Below the pieces are notes generated by a model. The model saw nothing but the letters and a program-made list of their open reading frames with translations. It was not told the origin of the DNA and searched no databases. From contig JAPPNO010000001.1 in NCBI GenBank assembly GCA_028873845.1, positions 46,993 to 109,161 of the forward strand: 62,169 nucleotides of DNA, written 5' to 3'. The translations under genes and the position numbers were made by a program. The first letter of the stretch is position 1, and each line of letters opens with the position of its first letter. Positions 15,451 to 25,339 of this stretch are shown in pieces. The stretch is from Gemmatimonadota bacterium. Its GTDB lineage: Bacteria; Gemmatimonadota; Gemmatimonadetes; Longimicrobiales; Gaopeijiaceae.

Positions 15451-17733
15451 ATGAACCTCGAGATGCCCCACAGCAGCCGTTCACCCCTGTGGATGGCTCT
15501 GATCCTCTGCCACCTGGCTGTGCCTCTTGTCGCGCAGCAGACCGAAGAGGGAGGCCTCGTCGCCCCGGGAGTGGCACCGACGGTCCGGGCGCTACCCGTT
15601 GACCAGGGGCCCGTCCTGGATGGCGACGTGCTCGGTGATCTAGCCTACGCAGGCGCTATGCTCGCGACCGGCTTCGTGCAAACCCGGCCGTTCGAGGGGC
15701 AGCTGGCGTCCGAGCGAACCGAAGTACGCATCGTCTACACCGACGACACGATCTATTTCGGGATCATCTGCTATACAGAAGACCCGGGCTCGATCGTGGT
15801 GGCCGACAGCCGCCGCGATTCCGACATGACGGAGACCGACAGCTTCCAGATCCTCCTCGACACGTACCGCGACGGGCAGAACGGATTCATCTTCGGCACG
15901 AACCCTGCCGGGATCGAATACGATGGCCAAGTCACAAACGAGGGACAGGGAAGCGGCCGATTCGGCGGCGGTGGTGGTGGTGGACGGCCGACAAACAACC
16001 GCCAGCAGCGCGGCTCGGGGGGCGGATTCAACCTCAACTGGGACGGTGCATGGCAGGTGGCGACACGCGTGACCGACGTCGGGTGGACGGCCGAGATCGC
16101 GATCCCGTTCCGCACGCTCCGGTACCCGGAGAGCGAGGTGCAGAGCTGGGGCATGAACTTCCAGCGCAACATCCGCAGCCGGAACGAGCAGGCGTACTGG
16201 TCGCCGCTTCCCCGCCAGTACGGCCTGACCCGAATTCAGCTCGCCGGGATGCTCCAGGGAGTCGAGGTTCCGCCCCAGCGCAACCTGCAGGTCACGCCCT
16301 ACGTTCTGGGGGAAACTGTGCACCGCACCCTGGGCGGGGACGACTCCAACGCTGGCGACTTCGGCGCAGACCTGAAATACAGCGTGACGCCGAGCATGAC
16401 GCTCGATCTGACCTACAACACCGACTTCGCACAGGTGGAGGTCGACGACCAGCAGATCAACCTCGACCGATTCAACCTCTTCTTTCCCGAGAAGCGGCCC
16501 TTCTTCCTCGAGAACGCCGGCCTCTTTTCCGTCGGCCAACCCGGCGCCGTGGACGTCTTCTTCAGCCGACGCATCGGACTGGACGCGAGCGGTCAGCAGG
16601 TACCGATCATGGCCGGTGGCCGGCTCTCCGGAAGGGTCGGGAACAACACGAACCTCGGTTTCCTGAATATGCAGACCGAGTCGGTCGGGGCGATCGGCCT
16701 TCCGGGACAGAACTTCACGGTAGCTCGCGTGCGGCAAGATCTGCCGAACCGCTCCAACCTCGGCGCGATGGTGGTCAACCGGGGAGCGTCCGAGGGCGTG
16801 GAAGGAAACCGTGCCTATGCTTTCGATGGACGCTGGGGAATCGGGGAGGGCGGCACGATCAGCGGATACGCGTCGTTGACCCAGACGCCGGGGCGCTCGG
16901 TCAGCGAAGCGCACGCCTACAGCCTCCGGGCGCAGCACCAGTCCGAGTGGGCCCGCCTAGCACTCGGTTTCACGGAAGTGGCCCCCAATTTCAATCCGGA
17001 GGTCGGGTTCCTCGCACGCGAGAGCTACAGGCGGGTCGACGGCCAGGTGTTCACGACCTTTCGCCCTGCCGACTTCATGGGCGTCCACGAGTTCCGCCCG
17101 CATGTGAGTCACAACACCGTGTTCGACTACCGGACCGGCCGGCACGAGACCCAGTTCACGCACATCGACAATCACACCGAGTGGCGGAACGGCTACCAGA
17201 TCAATACCGGCATGAACATCACGCGGGAGGGCGTGTTCCATCCCTTCGAGATCTTTCCGGGCGTTACCGTTCCGGTGGGCACGTACGACCACGAGGAAGT
17301 CCAGATCGCGGGCAACACCAACCTCGGTGCGCCGCTGAACGCCAGCTTCAACTCGATCTTCGGTGGACTCTTCGGGGGTGACCGCATCACCATCACCCCG
17401 TCGATCGGGGCCCGGGTCGGCGAAGCAGCGACCGCCGCCCTCGAGTGGAGCTACAACGACCTACGGCTCCCCGGGGGCGACTTCACGACCAATCTGGCCC
17501 GTATGCGCCTCTCGTATTCCGTCACCACCAGGATGTTTTTCCAGGCACTCGTCCAGTACAACGACCGCGCGGACCTCTGGTCGTCCAATCTTCGGTTCGG
17601 CTGGCTATCGGACGCCAACACGGGCCTCTTCATTGTCTACAACGACATCCAGGGCCTGGGCAGCGTGATTCCGCCCGGCGCCGGACGTACCCTCACGGTC
17701 AAGTACAGCTACCTCTTCGACGTGCTGCGGTAG
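15451..17733 (+). CDS. DUF5916 outer-membrane protein with CBM9-like domain
   Basis: 760 residues. Signal peptide ends in LAVPLVAQQ. Residues about 45-230 form a CBM9/DOMON-like beta-sandwich (PVLDGDVLGDLAYAGA, VYTDDTIYFGIICYT, GWTAEIAIPFRTLRY). This is followed by the DUF5916 region with FFPEKRPFFLENAGLF and a barrel-like series of alternating strands to the C terminus. Proteins of this layout are frequent in Bacteroidota and Gemmatimonadota and are predicted to sit in the outer membrane; their substrate is unknown. A Gly-rich insert (GGGGGGG near residue 175) is characteristic of this protein only. ATG 15451 and 15463 are both usable starts. Confidence 0.85.
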   Translation: MNLEMPHSSRSPLWMALILCHLAVPLVAQQTEEGGLVAPGVAPTVRALPVDQGPVLDGDVLGDLAYAGAMLATGFVQTRPFEGQLASERTEVRIVYTDDTIYFGIICYTEDPGSIVVADSRRDSDMTETDSFQILLDTYRDGQNGFIFGTNPAGIEYDGQVTNEGQGSGRFGGGGGGGRPTNNRQQRGSGGGFNLNWDGAWQVATRVTDVGWTAEIAIPFRTLRYPESEVQSWGMNFQRNIRSRNEQAYWSPLPRQYGLTRIQLAGMLQGVEVPPQRNLQVTPYVLGETVHRTLGGDDSNAGDFGADLKYSVTPSMTLDLTYNTDFAQVEVDDQQINLDRFNLFFPEKRPFFLENAGLFSVGQPGAVDVFFSRRIGLDASGQQVPIMAGGRLSGRVGNNTNLGFLNMQTESVGAIGLPGQNFTVARVRQDLPNRSNLGAMVVNRGASEGVEGNRAYAFDGRWGIGEGGTISGYASLTQTPGRSVSEAHAYSLRAQHQSEWARLALGFTEVAPNFNPEVGFLARESYRRVDGQVFTTFRPADFMGVHEFRPHVSHNTVFDYRTGRHETQFTHIDNHTEWRNGYQINTGMNITREGVFHPFEIFPGVTVPVGTYDHEEVQIAGNTNLGAPLNASFNSIFGGLFGGDRITITPSIGARVGEAATAALEWSYNDLRLPGGDFTTNLARMRLSYSVTTRMFFQALVQYNDRADLWSSNLRFGWLSDANTGLFIVYNDIQGLGSVIPPGAGRTLTVKYSYLFDVLR

Positions 17734-18070
17734 CTGTCGTCCCGGTCGACGGAACGCTCGCATCGACGACCCCCTCAAGCGCCCGGCGAGAGCGCTCATC
17801 GTCGCCGAACAGCCCGACAAGTAGCGCACAGCAGGTCTCTTGGTGTGGTTGATCACCACCCACGGGCTCGCATGCAGACACTCCCGGCGAACCCGCCGAC
17901 ACACCGGACACGACTTCCTCCTGGAGTCTCCGACGTCGCACGCCCCGAGGAGCGCGTACCTCCAGGCAGCGTGTGTTCGAAGGGTACGCTCGAACCGCCG
18001 GTCGGATTCCAGCCTGCATCCATGACCGGAGCATCGATCCCGACGCTGGAGCAGGCTTCGGTCGTGCCGC
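17734..18070. other. intergenic, nothing seen
   Basis: 337 bases between convergent genes. No domain-bearing ORF and no clear terminator hairpin with T-run. Confidence 0.5.
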
Positions 18071-18493
18071 TCATCCCCCGGACCAGGGATCCACAATCTC
18101 GATTCCCATGTCTCGGAAGTCGCGAACGTTTCGCGTCGCTACAGCCATACCGCGGGAGCTGGCGATCGCCGCGATCTGGCAGTCTGCTTGAGAAACCGGA
18201 CGCCCGATCACGCGACGCCACGCGACCACCTCCGCATAGGCACGTGCCGCAGCACTGTCGAATGGCAAGACCCGCTCCCCGAACAAGCCGCCGAACGCCC
18301 GTTCGCAGGCTGCCTCAAGGCCTTGGCGTCGTCTGCCCTCGGGCAAGAAGGCTATGCCGGCGCGAACCTCGGCCTCGGTGACCGCCGTCACGAACAATTC
18401 CCGGCTCGGCCGGTCGTCCATCCAGTCCAGAACCTCCGTGCTCGGTTCGGCGCGCATCAACTCCGACACGATGTTGGTATCGAGGACGATCAT
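18071..18493 (-). CDS. vapC: VapC-type PIN-domain ribonuclease toxin
   Basis: 140 residues, the normal length for VapC/FitB. The PIN signature MIVLDTNIVSELMR supplies the first Asp; the acidic TEAEVRAGIAFLP, the Asp in QADCQIAAIA and the final RNVRDFRDMGIEIVDPW complete the active site. As a toxin it would cleave RNA unless held by the antitoxin encoded 14 bases upstream on the same strand. The FitB-like ending suggests it belongs with the FitAB branch. Confidence 0.9.
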   Translation of the reverse strand: MIVLDTNIVSELMRAEPSTEVLDWMDDRPSRELFVTAVTEAEVRAGIAFLPEGRRRQGLEAACERAFGGLFGERVLPFDSAAARAYAEVVAWRRVIGRPVSQADCQIAAIASSRGMAVATRNVRDFRDMGIEIVDPWSGG

Positions 18494-18507
18494 CGCTGAC
18501 AGGCTCG

Positions 18508-18750
18508 CTAGAAGCGCGGCGGCTCGCGCATCGGGTCGCGGGGGGGCAGCTCCAGCTCAACACCGCCATACGGCTTGAACAACTCGTGGAGTGCGGTCCC
18601 GAGACCGTTGGCCGGAGCCGTACGGCGCTCAACCGCGTCGGCAAGGATCCGCCGTGCTTCCTCTTCCATCGATCGACCGTTCGATGCCGCCCGCACCCGG
18701 AGGCGAGTCTTCACCTCGTCGTCCAGGTTGCGGATCGTGATACTCGCCAT
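18508..18750 (-). CDS. FitA/VapB-type ribbon-helix-helix antitoxin
   Basis: 80 residues. The N terminus ASITIRNLDDEVKTRLRVRA and GRSMEEEARRIL are the classical FitA ribbon-helix-helix with Arc-like DNA contact strand; the C-terminal tail (YGGVELELPPRDPMREPPRF) would thread into the PIN toxin. It precedes the toxin gene in a two-gene operon on the minus strand and very likely autoregulates it. Confidence 0.9.
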   Translation of the reverse strand: MASITIRNLDDEVKTRLRVRAASNGRSMEEEARRILADAVERRTAPANGLGTALHELFKPYGGVELELPPRDPMREPPRF

Positions 18751-19289
18751 TGTCGTGCCTCCGTCTTTTCGGAAAGTCTACACGGTGATTGCGTTGCAAT
18801 CAAGGAGAGTCGGCGCATCTGGGAGTCCGCCCGTGTCGAACTGACCACGAAGAGGACGGCATGCGTTGCAGCGAGGGCCGGCGGCGGTGTCTGCCCGGGA
18901 ACTCGGGCTTGGCTGGACGCCTTGGGCGGAGCACTCTCGCCGACCACCGAACCGGGGCGCGAGATCGAGCCAAGGGTTCATGGCGGCGATGTCGACGTTG
19001 TCGTGGTGGGGCTGTTAAATACGGCCCTGGCGCTCACGATCCGTCGACTCGCCCGGTCACCCGGCGGCGGTGCGGCACATGGAGTCAGGACACAAGTGTT
19101 GTGCCGGCCTTGACCATGCACCCGTCCAGAGCCGGACAACCGCTCTCCAGAGTCGAACGCCGGGCCGCTATGGCCTCGCATTCCCAGCGGCGAGGCGGAT
19201 TGCGCCGCTGGCCGCCTGGTATCCTCTGCCGCCACGGCACTCCGGCGTCTCGGTATGGTCCTCGAGGCAGCTCTGGCCGTCCGGCTCAC
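18751..19289. other. about 540 bases without a supported gene
   Basis: Between the antitoxin start and the end of the serine hydrolase. Overlapping shadow frames only. Confidence 0.5.
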
Positions 19290-20345
19290 TCAATCTTCCG
19301 CTGGCGGGACGAGTTCCCTCGCCAGCTCGGAGAACGCGGTCTCGGCCCTCCGTATCGCTCCCTCGTTGGTCGCGAACGCCAGCACCGTGCTACGCGACGG
19401 CACGAGCACGAGCAGTGCGTACCACAGCGTGTTGCTGCCGTTGTGCAGGAGCACACTCCCGCTCCGGTCGCTCTCGTAACGCACCCAGCCGCTCGCGTAG
19501 TCGTCGAGGAACGGCGTGTGCAACCGTTTCCAGGTTGACGGCGGAAGCAGAGACGACCCAAAGCCGGATGCCCCCTCCAGATGGGCCATACCGTAGCGCG
19601 CCAGGTCGCCGATCGTCATGTGAGCGCATCCGGCGGGCGCGATCACCGGCGTGTTGTCAGCACGCGTTTCGAACGGGTCCTTCGGCGATCGGATCCAGCG
19701 CAGCCAGACGACGTGACCCACCGGCTCCTGGTCCGGTCGATCTCGCTTCGGCGGACCGAATCCCGCGCTGGCAAGCCGGAGCGGCCCAAACACATGGTCC
19801 CGCATCAGGGTCTCGTAGGGCGCGCCGCAAGCGGTCTCTGCAATATGGCCAGCGATCGTGTAGCCGACGTTGGAATATGCGAAGCGTTCCCCGCAGGGCG
19901 ATTTCGGTTCCCGGGCAAGGACACGGGCGATGAAGCGGTGCCTTGCCAAGACGAGTTCCTCGACCGTGTCGGGCCAGACCCTCAGGGCGGCAAGCAGGAA
20001 GTTGGCCGGGGCGCCGGCAGTGTGCGTGAGCAGATGATGGAGCGTGCAGGCGCTCCAGCCGCCGGCCATCCCGACATCCGGAAGCAAGGCCGGTAGTCGG
20101 TCGTTCATGGACAACCTGCCGTCGTCCTCAAGCACGGCCAGCAGCGTGGCGGTCATCGACTTGGTGATCGAGCCGATGTGCCAGCGGTCTTCGATCGTCA
20201 CCGGGATACCGGAGCCCCGCCGCCGCTCCCCGCAGGCAGCCGCAGCGGCAAACTGTCCGCCGGTCATCACGGCGGCGGCCACTGCGGTCAGCCCGGTATC
20301 GTGCCGTAGCCGCGCCAGGCGAGTGTAGAGATCTCGGCAGCGCAT
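19290..20345 (-). CDS. beta-lactamase-fold serine hydrolase
   Basis: About 350 residues of the class C beta-lactamase/DD-peptidase family (Pfam Beta-lactamase). The nucleophile motif SITK lies at residues 59-62, YSN at 157-159, and HNG late in the protein replaces the usual KTG triad. Such proteins are mostly esterases or peptidases, not drug-resistance enzymes. No signal peptide is evident from this start. The frame is open upstream to 20549 and ATGs at 20477/20474 are possible, but that stretch resembles a remnant of another gene, so the ATG at 20345 is preferred. Confidence 0.75.
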   Translation of the reverse strand: MRCRDLYTRLARLRHDTGLTAVAAAVMTGGQFAAAAACGERRRGSGIPVTIEDRWHIGSITKSMTATLLAVLEDDGRLSMNDRLPALLPDVGMAGGWSACTLHHLLTHTAGAPANFLLAALRVWPDTVEELVLARHRFIARVLAREPKSPCGERFAYSNVGYTIAGHIAETACGAPYETLMRDHVFGPLRLASAGFGPPKRDRPDQEPVGHVVWLRWIRSPKDPFETRADNTPVIAPAGCAHMTIGDLARYGMAHLEGASGFGSSLLPPSTWKRLHTPFLDDYASGWVRYESDRSGSVLLHNGSNTLWYALLVLVPSRSTVLAFATNEGAIRRAETAFSELARELVPPAED

Positions 20346-20424
20346 CGGATCGCCCGGGAAACCATCCGGGCGGCTGAGAGAGTATCGGTCCAGTGGTGTT
20401 GGCCCTCTGGGAGTGGAGTGTCTG

Positions 20425-20510
20425 GTGGTCGCGGCGCCTCGTCTGGTCCCACGGAACAGCTTGGAACCAAGCATCATAACTTTCGCGCACCGATTTCGAT
20501 GGACAGGTGA
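20425..20510 (-). pseudogene. short remnant of a DUF4143 ATPase gene
   Basis: About 70-80 bases resemble the segment at 27536-27610, which lies in the decayed DUF4143 ATPase. Shared features are the string gtctggtcccacg and a downstream catcata...tcgcgca pattern. Read on the minus strand it gives KSVRESYDAWFQ against KSHARVYDEWFE in the other copy, followed by a frameshift. It sits upstream of the serine hydrolase. Confidence 0.4.
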
Positions 20511-20889
20511 AAACGGGGCAGGTCGAAACACCTTGGAGCGCGGCCACACGGGCCTCGATAACCGGTATTGCGTTCAGCGCGTCTGGAGAGTAATGGAGCC
20601 GTCGTGGATTCGACGGCAGTCAGCGTGCGGATTCCGGAGCATGCCGTCCACTGGTTCCGACACAATCCGTCCACTCCATCAGAACCGGTGATCGGCATGC
20701 CTCGGAATCAACACGTCCGTGTGCGACACATCGGGCGAGGCCGTGAGGGCTTACCCGGGCCCTCAAGACCTGCTTCGTGGTATCAATACGGCAAGATGTG
20801 CATCGTTTCGACTGACGTGGGACTACAGCCGCCGCCGGTGGAAGCGGTCGAAGTGATGCTCAGGGGAGGCTAGCATTCGACCCAAGCTA

Positions 20890-20909
20890 AGCCCGCACCT
20901 GCGCGGGCA
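20890..20909 (+). other. hairpin overlapping the start region of the CPBP gene
   Basis: Arms gcccgc and gcgggc around the loop acct, just upstream of the TTG at 20917. If translation begins further upstream (ATT at 20875 behind GGGGAGG), the hairpin lies inside the coding sequence. Confidence 0.35.
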
Positions 20910-20916
20910 CGTTCTC

Positions 20917-21594
20917 TTGTTCGACAGACAGGACCTGCCGGCTTATCTGCCGGTGGTCGGCTATCGTCTGCTCATCGCTTTCGCATTCCTGGAGTTCGTC
21001 CTTGAACCGCGGACCATCGCTCGGCTGCAGCTTCCCGAGCCGCCGCTCGGACTCCTCATGTTCGTTCGGCTCGGGCTCGTTATCTGGCTGGTTCCGCGTT
21101 TTGCCCGGATCGACACTTCGATGCTCGGCTTTCGCAGGTGGCGCGAGTGGACGAAGACCGAGCGCTCCTATCTGGTCCAGGTACTGGCTATCGCTGGGAT
21201 CGTCCTGACGCTGGTCCTGGCGCCCCAATGGGGACAAACCCTGGCCCGCCACGGCTGGACATCCGTCGTGTGGGCGGGGCTGCTCCCGTATTTCGCATTC
21301 GGGTTCTATCAGGAAGTCGCCTATCGCGGAATCCTGCAGACCGAACTGGTCAGGCACTGGGGCGGACCTCTTGGCATACTCGTCAGCAACACCCTCTACG
21401 CCTTCGGGCCGATTCATGCAGACTACTACGCGCTGCCGCCATCGACCGCGGTTCCCCTCTTCCTATCCGTCTTCTCTATCGGAATGCTGTTTGCTCTGGT
21501 CTTCAGACGCTCGCGGAACCTGTGGATCGTGGCCCTGATGCACGGGACGGGTAACGCGCTGATTGCCGTGGGTATGGGCAATCTGGCGTTCTGA
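20917..21594 (+). CDS. CPBP-family (CAAX-like) intramembrane metalloprotease
   Basis: 225 residues, mostly hydrophobic helices. The family motifs appear in order: FGFYQEVAYRGILQTEL (Glu of motif 1; the usual EExxxR reads QEVAYR), SNTLYAFGPIH (motif 2 His) and MHGTGNALI (motif 3 His/Asn). Membrane proteases of this family process peptides or act in stress and bacteriocin immunity; the role here is unknown. The TTG start is weak. An in-frame ATT at 20875 lies five bases after a strong GGGGAGG and would add 14 residues, so a rare AUU start is conceivable. Confidence 0.75.
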   Translation: MFDRQDLPAYLPVVGYRLLIAFAFLEFVLEPRTIARLQLPEPPLGLLMFVRLGLVIWLVPRFARIDTSMLGFRRWREWTKTERSYLVQVLAIAGIVLTLVLAPQWGQTLARHGWTSVVWAGLLPYFAFGFYQEVAYRGILQTELVRHWGGPLGILVSNTLYAFGPIHADYYALPPSTAVPLFLSVFSIGMLFALVFRRSRNLWIVALMHGTGNALIAVGMGNLAF

Positions 21595-21966
21595 CTCCCC
21601 GACCACCGCAACCGAAGGCCCCAACGGGTCCGGGTCGGCAATTGGGGTTCCGATCCCGAGATCACAAGCCGGATCGCGGCCTCCCGGGCCCGAACGGGGG
21701 TTGAACCCGAGAGGACGGCCGGCGCCGGCAGCGACGCCAGTAGCGGCGCGGCTACGAGGGCATGCCGGGGCCCGAGTGCGCGCAGCCGACGGTTCATGGG
21801 AGGTTGTCCGCCTACATGCAGGGTTGGCATCGATGGCATTCGCGGTCGGGGCTCTCTTGCAGGCCTGGAGCCGGTGACGCACGCCAACCGTGACGGTAGT
21901 CGGTGACTCGTCGGGGAACACTCCCCCTAGCTGGCGCCTCGCCGCCCTCGGCATCGATCTTTCGGT
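21595..21966. other. intergenic, nothing supported
   Basis: 372 bases between the protease and the MutM-like gene, with only short shadow frames. Confidence 0.5.
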
Positions 21967-22875
21967 ATGCCCGAACTCCCGGAGGTCTGCCTCTACGTGC
22001 ACGCGCTCGATGCCCGCATTACCGGGCAGCCGTTGGAACGCGTCCGTCTCCGCTCTCCGTCGCTCCTCAAGACCTTCGATCCACCGGTCTCGGAACTCGT
22101 GGGCAAACGCGTGCGGGCCATCGGCCGCATCGGCAAGCGCATCGCTCTTCACCTTGACGACAACCTGCACGCCGTGATCCACCTCATGATCGCGGGCCGT
22201 TTCCAATGGCGGGATCCCGGGGCTCCCATCCCGCGCAAGCGCGCGGCCGGCGCCCTGGATTTTCCCAATGGCACGCTGCTCCTCACCGAGGCGAGCCGGA
22301 AGAAAAGGATGTCGATGTGGGTGGTGCGCGGGGATGAGGCCGTGCGCCAGCTTGACCCCGGCGGCGTCGAACCCCTGGAAGTCGACTTCAGCGGATTCCG
22401 GGCTGCGCTTACCCGCGAGAACCGCACGCTCAAACGGGGTCTCACCGATCCGAGGCTCCTGAGCGGCATTGGCAACGCACACTCCGACGAAATCCTGCTC
22501 GCGGCCCGCCTCTCCCCCCTCCGCCTCACCCGCCAGCTGTCGACCGGGGAACTCCGCCGCCTGTACGACGCCACCCGTGCCTCCCTGCGGGAATGGATCG
22601 AGCGTCTGCAGGCCGAAGCGGGCGGGGAATTCCCGAAAAAGGTCACCGCGTTCCACCCTGCCATGGCCGCCCACGGAAAGTTCGGGAAACCATGTCCCCG
22701 GTGCGGCACCCCGATCCAGCGCATCGTCTACGCCAGTCGCGAGACGAACTATTGTCCCGAATGTCAGACGGGGGGCAGGCTTCTGGCGGATCGGGCGCTG
22801 TCCCGCCTCCTCAAGAGGGACTGGCCGCGCACGCCGGAGGAACTGGAAGCGATTCGCACGCCGGGGAGGGGATGA
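21967..22875 (+). CDS. formamidopyrimidine-DNA glycosylase family (MutM/Nei-like)
   Basis: 302 residues, close to the family length. The catalytic N-terminal proline follows Met in MPELPEV. KKVTAF and the helix-two-turn-helix motif GIGNAHSDEILLAAR (GNIYADE in E. coli MutM) are present, and the zinc finger [24 protein letters not shown] closes the protein. It removes oxidised bases from DNA. The fold is clear, but departures from MutM motifs mean the base preference is uncertain. No obvious operon partner. Its last 110 codons recur, diverged, at 27193-27528. Confidence 0.85.
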   Translation: MPELPEVCLYVHALDARITGQPLERVRLRSPSLLKTFDPPVSELVGKRVRAIGRIGKRIALHLDDNLHAVIHLMIAGRFQWRDPGAPIPRKRAAGALDFPNGTLLLTEASRKKRMSMWVVRGDEAVRQLDPGGVEPLEVDFSGFRAALTRENRTLKRGLTDPRLLSGIGNAHSDEILLAARLSPLRLTRQLSTGELRRLYDATRASLREWIERLQAEAGGEFPKKVTAFHPAMAAHGKFGKPCPRCGTPIQRIVYASRETNYCPECQTGGRLLADRALSRLLKRDWPRTPEELEAIRTPGRG

Positions 22876-23161
22876 GGGCCAACGCGAACATGCAGCGAAC
22901 ATCCAGAGAGGAGACACCGCCCGGTGCCAGCCCGGATCGGTCCACCGGGCCAGTGGTGGCCATACCGCTGCCGACGCCCCAATCGTCCGCTCGGGTGCCG
23001 ATGGCACTTAAGACAGCGATCCCTTCCCCGCCGGCGCTCCAAGCGCTGGGGACCTGGACTCGCCACTGGAGTCCGAAGCTCGGAGCCGAAGTCGACGACG
23101 CTTCGCACCTGGGGGCGGTGGCGGCACCGTCGCACGACGCGACAGCTTAATCGCTCCTTCT

Positions 23162-24181
23162 TTAGGCGCTCGTGTTGGCCCTTTCCTCGATCAAGGCGCA
23201 CCGCTGCATTAGCGTGCCGAACGGCTCGTCCTCGTCCAGCAACATCCCGGTGGCGAGCATGTTGGCGTAGTCTGCGGCGAGCGCATCCTGAGCTGCACCG
23301 GAGGGAACTAGCCTGAGATGGCCCGAGACGGCGGCCTCGTAGTCGATCCTCCGGCCCGTGGAATCGTTCTCGCGGAAGAACATCGCCTTGTGGCGCGCGA
23401 CGGATAGGGCGAGTTCGCGGTCCACCAGAGCCCGTGTCGCGATTCCGGCGTTGTCAAGGCGTACGAGGTCGTGCCAGCGCCTCGACCAGCGCTCGCCGCG
23501 AACGCGCCCCTGAAGGCAGTAGACGTGCATTGCGGTCGCCTTCTCCCAGAACGTGCGCTCGGGCAGCATGGCGGCTGGCCGAGCTTCCGGAAACGCGAGG
23601 TCGGGAAGCCAGGCAGCTGCATCGCACACGACCGTGTGGGCGGCGCGGGGCTCGCCCGTCGAGCGCGCCCCAAAGTCCACCTGCACCTCCGGCCGCACGA
23701 TGCCGCGTACCTCGAACAGTGGATCGTACCGAATGTAGAGCTGCTCGGCCGCCGCCCGTATCCGCGCCACGAACCCGGCGCGGGCGAGTTCTTCCTCGAT
23801 CAGCGGTCTTGCCCGTTCAAGGACCCATTCGGAGAGACGGGGACGGACTGCCCTGGTCCAGCGCCGCTCCTGGCTGCGCGTCGGCGGAAGCGCCTCTTCG
23901 TCGCCTCCCGCAATCAGATCCGGAGCAAAGCTCCGAATGTCGTATGTGATGTCTATGTCTTCGGAGAACCGCCGGATCGCGTGCCAGACCTTCGACAGGG
24001 ATGTGCCGCCCTTGAAGACCAGATGCCGTCCGAACGGAGCCTCGAACAGGGTGTTGAGGGTCGCAACGACCCAGATGTCCTTCTCGAAGAGGAACGCCGG
24101 ATGCGGGCCTTCGGCCTGAGCCCTACGCAGGGCAAGGCGGCGCTCTTCGACCGAGAGATGCTGAAACGCTGTCTCACCCAT
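23162..24181 (-). CDS. AbiEii-type nucleotidyltransferase toxin
   Basis: 339 residues, DUF1814/AbiEii family. The nucleotidyltransferase signature is clear: LVFKGGTSLSKVW followed by FSEDIDITYDI with the paired Asp residues, and LPERTFWEKATAMH further on. Toxins of this family transfer nucleotides to target RNAs and halt growth. The gene begins inside the last codons of its antitoxin (8-base overlap), the usual coupled order antitoxin then toxin. These pairs are often phage-defence or addiction modules. Confidence 0.9.
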   Translation of the reverse strand: MGETAFQHLSVEERRLALRRAQAEGPHPAFLFEKDIWVVATLNTLFEAPFGRHLVFKGGTSLSKVWHAIRRFSEDIDITYDIRSFAPDLIAGGDEEALPPTRSQERRWTRAVRPRLSEWVLERARPLIEEELARAGFVARIRAAAEQLYIRYDPLFEVRGIVRPEVQVDFGARSTGEPRAAHTVVCDAAAWLPDLAFPEARPAAMLPERTFWEKATAMHVYCLQGRVRGERWSRRWHDLVRLDNAGIATRALVDRELALSVARHKAMFFRENDSTGRRIDYEAAVSGHLRLVPSGAAQDALAADYANMLATGMLLDEDEPFGTLMQRCALIEERANTSA

Positions 24182-24770
24182 GCGCGAGACGTGCGCTCAG
24201 CGGCTCCGCCATCCACCGGGGCATGACCGCCCGTGCGGCTGCAAGCTCGTCGAGGTCTTCCTGATTGAGCCTGGGCAGGACCGAATCGAGGCTGTCCTCA
24301 ACCTCATGCGGGCCAAGCCATGCCAGGGCACGGATGACCACTCCCGCCATGCTGTGCGGGGCTGCCAGCTGCCAACGCGGCGCGTGGCGCAGCTCCACGG
24401 GATGCTTGCCGAAGAGCAATCGCCGGCCGCGGCCGGAAGTGAGGTAAACCGAGCGAACCGGATTCTGGTTTGTCAGGCCAAGCCAGTTGGCCGCGCCGCC
24501 TCCGCTCGGAACGATGGTCTCGCCCCAGAGTTTCGAAAGTGAACGGAGCGATTTGTCGACGCTCGGTGCACAGCGCCCGAAACGTGTCTCGATGGGGCGC
24601 ATGTAGACGCCCTGGCAGATCCGGAGGAGTTGCCCCGAGCGGGCCAGGCGCGAGAGAGCCTGATCTACCGCCCCCCGCTTGCCAAGATGAAGCAAGGCAC
24701 TCGGGCAGATCGGCGTAGCCTCGGGCGAGGCCTCGGCGTATTCCATGATCCTTTTGGCCAGACTCTTCAC
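24174..24770 (-). CDS. AbiEi-type antitoxin (DUF6088)
   Basis: 198 residues from the GTG at 24770, which stands behind GAGGGAG; an in-frame ATG at 24824 would add 18 residues lacking such a site. VKSLAKRIMEYAEA and the winged-helix region (ALSRLARSGQLLRICQGVYMRP) match DUF6088/AbiEi antitoxins, which bind the operon promoter and neutralise the partner nucleotidyltransferase. The GGAANWLGLTNQNPVRSVYLT segment is the conserved C-terminal domain. Confidence 0.85.
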   Translation of the reverse strand: MKSLAKRIMEYAEASPEATPICPSALLHLGKRGAVDQALSRLARSGQLLRICQGVYMRPIETRFGRCAPSVDKSLRSLSKLWGETIVPSGGGAANWLGLTNQNPVRSVYLTSGRGRRLLFGKHPVELRHAPRWQLAAPHSMAGVVIRALAWLGPHEVEDSLDSVLPRLNQEDLDELAAARAVMPRWMAEPLSARLAHG

Positions 24771-24824
24771 GGCTCCCTCTTCGTCAGAAATCCGTCCATC
24801 AATATAACGTCTTGGTGCTCGCAT

Positions 24825-25339
24825 CGCCCGGCCTGAGCGAGCCGGCTGCGGATCGACTGGGCCACTGGTTCAACCGCACGGGAATGCCCCCCCCGACATG
24901 CTCCCGGTCCGCGCCAACGCTACGATACTGTTCCCGGAACTCCGGCATGTACGCTGTTCTCGTTCGTCCCATGCCGGACTCCTTTCTCCTGGGAGACTAG
25001 GTATGCACCGCATGGGGGCGCCTCCACGCACCTGCGGGGCTGTCGTGGGTTTGCGCCCGGACGTGTTTCCCGACCCGGAACGCCCTGCCTGAATCTGCCC
25101 GACCGGTGAAACGCACTGCTCTGATCGTCCGTGCAGGGATTGATGGCCTGTCGGCTGCCCGCTGGCCGAGGCTGTGCCGCACGGCTACGCGCCGTCCGAG
25201 GACCGTGCCCCTGAGCTCATCCTCGAGGCGGGCGCGCCTGACCCGAGCATCCCCCCGGACGAGGCGCTTGCGTCCCCTCCGGGCCGCCCGGTAGACCGCC
25301 GCGTCGTGGGCGAGCCGGTTCCGCCGGAACCCGAGGGCA
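24825..25339. other. about 515 bases without a supported gene
   Basis: High-GC shadow frames in both directions. I see no domain and no repeat. Confidence 0.45.

Noticed and set aside
14717-15454. 245-codon open frame
   Set aside because: No domain, no ribosome site, and overlapping frames on the other strand are equally open, typical of GC-rich non-coding DNA.
19290-20345. Antibiotic-resistance beta-lactamase
   Set aside because: HNG replaces KTG and there is no export signal from the chosen start; this branch is mostly general esterases and peptidases.
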